Positions 57,263 through 64,000 of a DNA stretch of 64,000 nt are shown in pieces. The translations under genes were made by a program, and so were the position numbers. The notes under the pieces were generated by a model, which saw only the letters and a list, made by a program, of their open reading frames with translations, ran no database searches and was not told the origin of the DNA. This DNA is from Styela clava (lineage: Eukaryota > Chordata > Ascidiacea > Stolidobranchia > Styelidae). The stretch is taken from NCBI RefSeq assembly GCF_964204865.1, contig NC_135263.1:3784501-3848500 (forward strand), in the 5' to 3' direction. Positions within the stretch are counted from its first letter, which is position 1; every line of letters starts with the position of its first letter.

Positions 57263-57476
57263 ATACTCTCGTAGTGTGTGAACCAGGTTAGGATAAGGCC
57301 ATAGTTTTATTTCGGTTTTTCCTATTTTAGTTCGATTACGAGTTCGGGACTGTTTGTGTTAGCCAAGTGAGTGAATATGCCCCCTGCATATAGGTTTCAG
57401 TCCCTTTATACAACTTGATGTAAAGTAGGCGAACAAAATTGGTTACCTCCATATTGGTACACAAACTTCTGGAGCG
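57263..57476. mobile_element. GCTCC-type MITE, near full length
   Basis: 'atactctcgtagtgtgtgaa' to 'tggtacacaaacttctggagcg', about 214 bp; body collinear with 44,982-45,187. Confidence 0.78.
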
Positions 57477-60030
57477 CACATTTACAAACCTGTTATTAGT
57501 GAATTCGGTACAAAATAGGAACAGTTCTGAAAATTTCCAATTCAATCGCTGACTTTAGACCAAATATATTCTTATCATCATTATTAAAATTATCCATTTC
57601 TTATGAGATATATTGAAAGAGTAACATGACCAGGCCGGATGACTCGAATAATGACAAATCATAATGGTTCCGGTGTGCGTTAGCTACTGTTAAAAATATA
57701 CGGAAATCAAGTGGAATTTAACTGTAATTCGACAATATACTTGTTGGGAATTCCTATACCACGAATATTCGTTAGCCAAATTTATCATAGAGGCATATAG
57801 TGGCCCGAAAAACATTTCTTTTTTAATTCCCTGTGATCTGTGTTATAATATGTCGAGCGTAGGCGTCATAATAATGTCAAAGCGATAATCACGGATTCAT
57901 GATATTTTAAGGCAATGGCTTGAGTTGTGTATGGGTAAATGATTGATTGTTATTTTTCGTTGATAACTTTTATCCCGAGTGGCGCTATCAATAATTTTTG
58001 AAAAGGGTACTGTGCCTTTAAAATCAACAGCGGTTAGCAGGTCATTTTTTCTGGTTAACGGTTAAAGTGTATTCTTTGTACTAGCTCTGGCCAATTCGGT
58101 ATAGTAGTGAAGTAATATTTTTAGTTCAGTAGCATGCTAAATTAGGTGAGTCTGCGCCTGTATTGCGGGCGTGTATGCGATGATTAATCGGTGTGGTTAC
58201 AGCAGCATAGTTAATCCGGCCCCGAGTTTAATGGCTAGAAAACCTTTTTGCGCGAACTTATTATTATATAGGAAATGATGTGTGCTATGTTAGGCCTGAT
58301 ACAAGTGGTTAGAATAAACATACGCATTTCTGAGTTGGGATAGATATAAAACTTTATAAAATGAACAGATTGGTCATGCATATAAAGTGGGATCATGAGA
58401 AAAATGATCGTTTATGCAGAAGGTTTTATCGAAAGAGACACTGACATGATACTCTGATGTCCTTTGCGACAATTCTACATTGACTGACTGCTTCAAGTCT
58501 ATCGGCGTAATACAAAGCCCTAAGTCTGAAGGTCGGTACCTCTTGGCATTTCAATGGTTTCCCAGAACAACCTTTAATTATAGATGGGTGTTTCACATCT
58601 TAGTGAGTGTGACTTTGCTTTGAGTCGATTCTTTTCGAAAATAATTCTTTTATTATAAATACGTCATAAAGCGTTTGGTCATCGAATTTGCATATGCATT
58701 TGTATATGCCCGCAGACAAGTATAATTGTGAACGCCACTACCATATCGAATTTTAGAGCAATTTGAATAAGGCGATCAATAATATGAAGCATCGCTTCAA
58801 CTCTCGTTATAGCCAATCGAAGATTGTACTATGACATCACAGTCATGCGTTGACTCAAAACAATTGTCATGCTCGGTAATGGTTCTTACTCTGAGCATAG
58901 TATATTTCTACGCGTTTGGGAATAGTGAACCATGCTAGAACTGTGAAGTACTATCAGATGTGTACCCAGGGTTTCCGCAAAAAGGAGAGAAAGGGGGCGA
59001 ATAACCGAAAATGTTATCAAATCAACGTTTCATGCGGTAATTCCTAATTCGTCCATAATATTATAATGCGACGCTTTAAACTGGCTCAAAGCAGCGTCAC
59101 ATGCACTCAGTCAGAAGTGTAGGATACTCATTCATGAGAAAAGTAATGGGCGGACACTGAAGAGAGAGAAGCACAAGCGAAGTCGTGAAAAGGCATTCTA
59201 GACGTTATCACGCTCCCGCTGTGTACTGTCTATCGTAGTCCCAGTGTCGCCTACTTTTTCGTATTTCACTTACACAAACATGAATTGAATAGTCCAAGCC
59301 AGGGGCATGCAACCGGTCATTGCAATGGTTCAAACTCTAATATTATGGTGTCTCATTTCACCCTGAGATGCAATTGTTCATATTACATTCAATTCGTTTA
59401 TGTATAGTTTGTATTTTCAGCATGGTGAAAAAATAAATTACTGATTACTGGCGACACGGAGAGCCAAACCATCGAACAAACTCTTTTTAAATCCCAACTC
59501 GGGACCTATGTGTCATGCCAAACGAACTTGAATCCAAGTGTGGCGTAACACACCGTCAAGTCGATAGTGCCGGTAACCTGGTACAAATACATGAGCAAAT
59601 GCAAAAGACTTTTAAAATAGTGTGGCGTGAACTGAACTCTGTTATGAGTCGCATGGATACATTCTGTGTTCTGCATGTTGTGCGCATCTGGTGTACACAG
59701 TTGAGGGGCGAATTTCACTTTTGAAATTTACGAAAGGGCGTAAGAGAGAATAATCCTCAAGAAGCCCTCTTTTACGTTATTGTATATTGTTATTCGTTAA
59801 TTGTGACGCAAGAATAAGCGTAGGTTCGTATGATCAGTGCGTCATAAAATAAAATATCACCATTTCCGGGTTTACTACGTACGGAATATAAAAGTGACTA
59901 TTTATCTGATAGAAGATTGAAAGCATCATTTAATCGTAATACCATATTCATTCTCTTCATCATTTGGGCACATGTCTTATTGCAGTCCCAAAGTCTGAAT
60001 ATACTTCGTATAGCGTATGCGTCGTGTACC
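57477..60030. other. Sparse intergenic interval
   Basis: No repeat family members apart from a lone hAT-type end 'caggggcatgcaacc' at about 59,302. The open frame at 59,515-59,724 (MPNELESKCGVTHRQVDSAG...) has a normal-looking amino acid mix but no splice or family support. Confidence 0.4.
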
Positions 60031-60315
60031 TTGTTTCCCCGAAAATGAGGCCTAGCCTGAAATAAAGACAATGAGCCTGAATTTTAAAAATGATTGACAC
60101 TCCCCCTTAATGAGACCTAGTCAATGTGAACGTGTTATTTATAAGTAAATGAATATCGGTTTTCATATTTTGTATATTCGAAAATCTCGTGATCCTCCAC
60201 TTTGTAATTTTGTCTTTTATAAATAAAAATAAAAGACATTCCCAAAAATAAGCACTGGTGTTATATTTTAAAAGAAAATTGAAACAAGACCCTGTCTTAT
60301 TTTCAGGGAGGACAC
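60031..60315. repeat. Dispersed MITE-like repeat, copy 2
   Basis: 'gtttccccgaaaatgaggcc' at the left and 'gtcttattttcagggagg' at the right are imperfectly inverted; body matches 11,405-11,690. Confidence 0.65.
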
Positions 60316-60750
60316 GAAATGTTTCGGATTGGAATTACTTGCCCAATTTATCACACTTTCGACTCAGAAACAAAAACTCTTATTTACACTTTGCTTATTA
60401 TCTTTGTAACTTAACAAACTGAATCAGCCTCGGTCGTTTACGTTACTTTCGATGTAACGTTACGTAAATATTATTGCAAAGGCATACAGGAAGATGCACG
60501 CAACATAAAACCAATATACCAAAGTATTCATACGCCTTCATGCCTTATAGCTTATACAAATAGCAATCACGAAGCGCCGCATGATTGTTTCACCACAGGA
60601 TATAGCCCATGTTTGTCAGAGTTGAGTCTAACGTGAGTTAGAGTTGTTGTGTATCTGAATAACGTTTGAATGTATATTAATTTAATTGTAAAAGGATAAG
60701 TTTTGTGACTAGGCATTATGTACTAACGGGAATTCCACCGTAAGATAAAC

Positions 60751-62234
60751 ATGTCTAGTGCTTCATCTGAAGATGAGATTACTGACTTTGGAATTCCTAG
60801 TAATGGAGCGGAGGCCGTGACTATCAGAAGTCAGACGGAGAAGAAGCGGAGACAGAGAAAGTATGTTGATTTTGTATGCAAGTATGCTCGAAACCCCCCA
60901 AGCTTGAGTTCGTTTATTAGAGTAATTAAAGACTAGGGCGACTACATTTTTTGTATCATTTTGTGTCGAGACAAAACTTTTTAAAAAGTTTGCGGATTTT
61001 TTGTACAAAGCCCCGCAAGACTCTCGTGCCCCCCCCCCCCCCCCCCGCAAAAATATTTCGTGGGAATGACCCTAAAAACTCTTGGACATAAGCTAAAACA
61101 ACCCCTTTTTTTCGTCAAAAAAGCTTAACATGTCGCTATTAAAAGGCGATGGTAACCTAAAATTTGCCGTTTAACTTGTTTACTTTAATTTTTTCCATAC
61201 GTGCTTCCTTTTCTGCCCTTTTTCTGTGTTTCTGTGCGCCATTGAGAGGTTTTGCTTTCGACATTCTGACAGCCTTCGTGATTTTGCCGGTGCGATCAAA
61301 CCACAAGACGCCGAAAATCGACGACTCCCTGGCATTGTCACGTAACAAAACGATTTGAGCAGAACTAACATCAACGTTATAAGATGTGCATTACTGGTTT
61401 TGCAATGCAGCTTTTGGTTTTGCGGCTCAAATTTCCTAATTCTAACCGCTTCGGCCCCTTTTCGCTGTGAGCGCGACCGCGGGGGTGGATGCTACGCCAC
61501 TACTGCCATTAATGCAAAAATGTGTGACTTAAGAGAAACGCCTGCGCCACGTATTAAAATGAAAAATTAGTAATTATCCAGTTGGGGTTAGAGTCAGGAA
61601 TGATTTCAAAATTACTACCTATGGAAAGTGCTGGGTATAAATCCTGAGTCAGGAATCTAATCCGATCTAATCACTGAGTTCAACTTTTGCTGCCGGTTAG
61701 TTGATGACGTGTCCGAGTCATCCAATTTTGATGGCTCGAGTCATTCCAAGTCTTTGATAAAGGGTGTATCTGCGGAATTGCACCCATGGCTCGTGCTATG
61801 GGGACCGTTTGGAAAGGGGCGCAAGAACGGCGAAAAGTCTTGATCATAAAATTTTGATGTCAATGAAATAATTTCAAATTGTGAATAATTGGAACTCGTT
61901 TTTTTTTATTTATTTGAATAATAACTCATTTTAATTAAGTATTTAATTTCAGTCAACGATCAAAAAAAAGCGCAATTTTAAACTTTACTATTGTACGTAT
62001 AGATACGGGACAGTGAGTGGTGACTGGATTTAAACTGAAGTCAAATTAATGTCTTTGGCCATAAATAGAAGACATCTAATTAGTGTTCACTTTTTCAGAA
62101 TGAGCAAATCTGTGATCGGTCTGATATCACCTATACAGGATACGATAAGTCTGAGCGGAACACTAAAACGGGGATTGAAGAGAGGACCAGCCGATGTCGG
62201 AGAAGGAAATAAAGGATTGCATAATGCTCTAAGG
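60751..62234 (+). CDS. Candidate two-exon 5' gene fragment, unknown protein
   Basis: Exon 60,751-60,860: ATG, MSSASSEDEITDFGIPSNGA, then TEKKRRQRK, donor 'gtatgt', phase 2. Exon 62,099-62,234: acceptor 'cactttttcag', completes the Lys codon and reads MSKSVIGLISPIQDTISLSG, TLKRGLKRG, PADVGEGNKG, donor 'gtgaat', phase 0. Phases and sites match, giving an acidic then basic N-terminus of 82 residues. No family recognised. The next exon was not found: the two 'tttgtag' acceptors at 62,289 and 62,507 lead to an immediate stop in this phase. Could be the start of a gene leaving the window. Confidence 0.35.
61029..61046 (+). repeat. Poly-C tract
   Basis: Eighteen C in a row, within the intron of the candidate gene; likely length-variable. 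Confidence 0.95.
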
Positions 62235-62265
62235 GTGAATACATTTTTATGGTTGTAATTTAAAA

Positions 62266-62545
62266 GTTTTTTTTTTTAACTATTGTTTGTAGCTACGCTG
62301 ATCTTTATGGAAACGAGGATTTCACTTGACGAATTATAGGTAACAATAAAGTAATAGAACAAATAAGCAGCAGACCAAAACATTCACAATAATGATTAAT
62401 GATGCAAATTGAAAACTATTGATCACTTGTAACCGGTGCTGGAGAGTCGGAGCCTTGAACCACGGAACTTTGTAGTTGCAATTTTAATTTTTTTATCAAT
62501 AGTTTGTAGCTACTCCGATCTTTAAGGAAAAGAGGAATTTACAAT
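62266..62545. repeat. Diverged 60 bp direct duplication
   Basis: 62,266-62,325 and 62,487-62,545 both read T-rich, 'tagtttgtagctac', 'cgatcttta.ggaaa.gagg'. Each looks like acceptor plus exon start, but frames are closed. Confidence 0.55.
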
Positions 62546-62827
62546 GATATTTTCGCCTTTACTTTACTTATTGTGTGGAGGCGTCATGGTTGTTGGTTAG
62601 ATGTTTCGATCTGTTAGAGCCCAAGGTGCTCATAAGCTGTGTTACGTGGAATTCCCTAAGCCCAAGTAGCAAGTCGAAACATGAGAGTGAAACCCACGAG
62701 CACACCAAACACACATGGATTGCGACAAATTTGGTAGGTGATGCCAAAATATATGTATGTTTTTCGGCCGTTTCAGAAATAGTGGCCTTTGGTCCGAAAA
62801 CCTCGCCCACTTCTGGTGACTCTAACT

Positions 62828-63207
62828 CAGGGGTTCTCAACCTTTTCTCTGTTAAGTACCCCCCGAGTCACGAAACAATCAACGCGAACCCCCAAAGTCA
62901 CGAAACAGTCAACGCGAACCCCCAGTAATCATACACTAAACTAAATTGTGATATATTGACTTACAATTTGCTACAACGACTGCCAAGCCGTGCATTTCAC
63001 ATTTTTGCGTCACAATCACAACAACGCAAGATCAGGGAAAATGTACGCCGAGTTTCAATTGGCAAATATTTTCCTCTTGTAGTTACTTTCTTTGTTAAAG
63101 GATATTAAAAAAAAGCAACACACGAAAACTCGACTGTCATCCAAGTACCCCTGGAAATCTTCTCGTGAACCTCTGGGGGTTTGCGAACCCCAGGTTGAGA
63201 ACCCCTG
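62828..63207. mobile_element. hAT-type MITE with perfect TSD, 380 bp
   Basis: CAGGGGTTCTCAACCTTTTC at the left, CAGGTTGAGAACCCCTG at the right; TSD ctctaact at 62,820-62,827 and 63,208-63,215. Inside the left end 'cacgaaacartcaacgcgaa' is repeated twice. Confidence 0.93.
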
Positions 63208-63215
63208 CTCTAACT

Positions 63216-64000
63216 TCTTCAGCCATGCGCAAACGTTCATCAGATAGTTTAAATGGGGCAAACTACACAGCACGGTGAATAATATAAATTAATATTCTAA
63301 ACCTGAACCCAATACTTCAATAGCAATGTCTTATAGTCGCTAGCTGTGCATAAAGGATTGTTAAAAAAAGAATGTAGGAAAAGTAGCTTAGCGCCCTAGT
63401 TCAGTGTTTACCATCCGGGGAGAAATGTTACTTTGCATACGACGTAGTTTACCAAACTTTAATTACGAAGTATTATTGTAAAATCTATCTATAGGTACAT
63501 TATGAAACTGAACTATATTCAAGCTGTACGACTTTCGTGTAACACTAACTAAGGATTATTTTAAGATTGGAAAAGTAACGGAAACAAACTTTTTATGCAA
63601 AGTGTAGGAAGAATAATAAATTATAAAAAATAAGCAAAAGAAAAAGCAATCGAAAATGGTTAGGTGCCATAGCAAATATTTTTCTCATAGCAAAAGCCCA
63701 CTCCATTTATTATATAATTTATTGTACGGTTTTCCCATCTACTGACTCAAGTGAATCATAATAGCTATCACAGGATATGCTATCACATCATAAATATTGC
63801 AAAAACAAACATTATATTCAACTTGAATTTTCTGTTATTGTCTTCATGAATACAGGCGGAATGAGCCGTTGTCGTATCAATAGATGGATTAAAAAGACTT
63901 AGAATTGGAAATATGAAATCAACATGATATATAATCCCTTGGAGTTGCTTCGATATACTTCTGAGGATGTAGAATACATAGGAAATGAGGTTCAAATTTA
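63216..64000. other. Terminal interval, nothing recognised
   Basis: AT-rich DNA; no repeat shared with the rest of the window and no supported exon. Confidence 0.4.

Noticed and set aside
58020..58900. Search for tRNA or other structured RNA genes here and across the window
   Set aside because: No convincing A and B boxes with a cloverleaf were seen; by-eye reading is insensitive, so this is not proof of absence.
59515..59724. 69-codon plus-strand frame (and its minus-strand shadow)
   Set aside because: Plausible composition but no splice sites, family match or duplicate to support it.

Overview
The window is AT-rich animal DNA with spliced genes and a very dense load of DNA transposons. 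No prokaryotic feature is present. The gene content (a tandem C-type-lectin cluster, an intronless pannexin-like channel gene) and the abundance of hAT elements and MITEs fit an invertebrate deuterostome. A tunicate (ascidian) is my best guess, from general resemblance only.

Layout. 1-20,000 is a local C-type lectin (CTLD) cluster. Copy 1 (exons 690-916 and 1256-6757) is cut in its last exon by a 5.3 kb Ty3/gypsy retrotransposon (1316-6615) with apparently identical LTRs. A 999 bp hAT element (3081-4079) has in turn split the gypsy pol gene. Copy 2 can be assembled as an eight-exon, 360-residue secreted protein (11,287-16,219): signal peptide, Thr-rich stalk with a duplicated exon, and a CTLD. 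A third, isolated CTLD exon lies on the minus strand (19,784-20,001) with a stop codon at its end. 20,000-25,000 is non-coding repeat DNA, followed by a broken MULE transposase (25,022-25,902, minus).

26,300-42,450 is a transposon-in-transposon region. It holds three related hAT copies (26,318-27,421; 30,789-31,778; 31,787-34,240), a 1,468 bp foldback palindrome (32,223-33,690) inserted in the third, two decayed hAT transposase genes in a segmental duplication (35,140-36,923 and 38,536-42,442), two matching minisatellites, and a pogo/Tigger element (39,771-42,095) for which the sister duplicate supplies the empty site. 42,500-48,660 is a three-unit array of unknown nature with possible minus-strand exons. 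49,841-50,758 is the clearest intact single-exon gene, a pannexin-like four-pass membrane protein. 51,700-57,480 is packed with short hAT elements. 57,500-64,000 is sparse, with one weak two-exon gene candidate (60,751-62,234).

How it fits together. Host genes take up a small part of the window; most of the rest is layered mobile elements. Because CTLD units, transposase blocks and the 42-48 kb units are each duplicated, paralogous copies give empty sites for several insertions, which makes target-site duplications and insertion order readable from the sequence alone.
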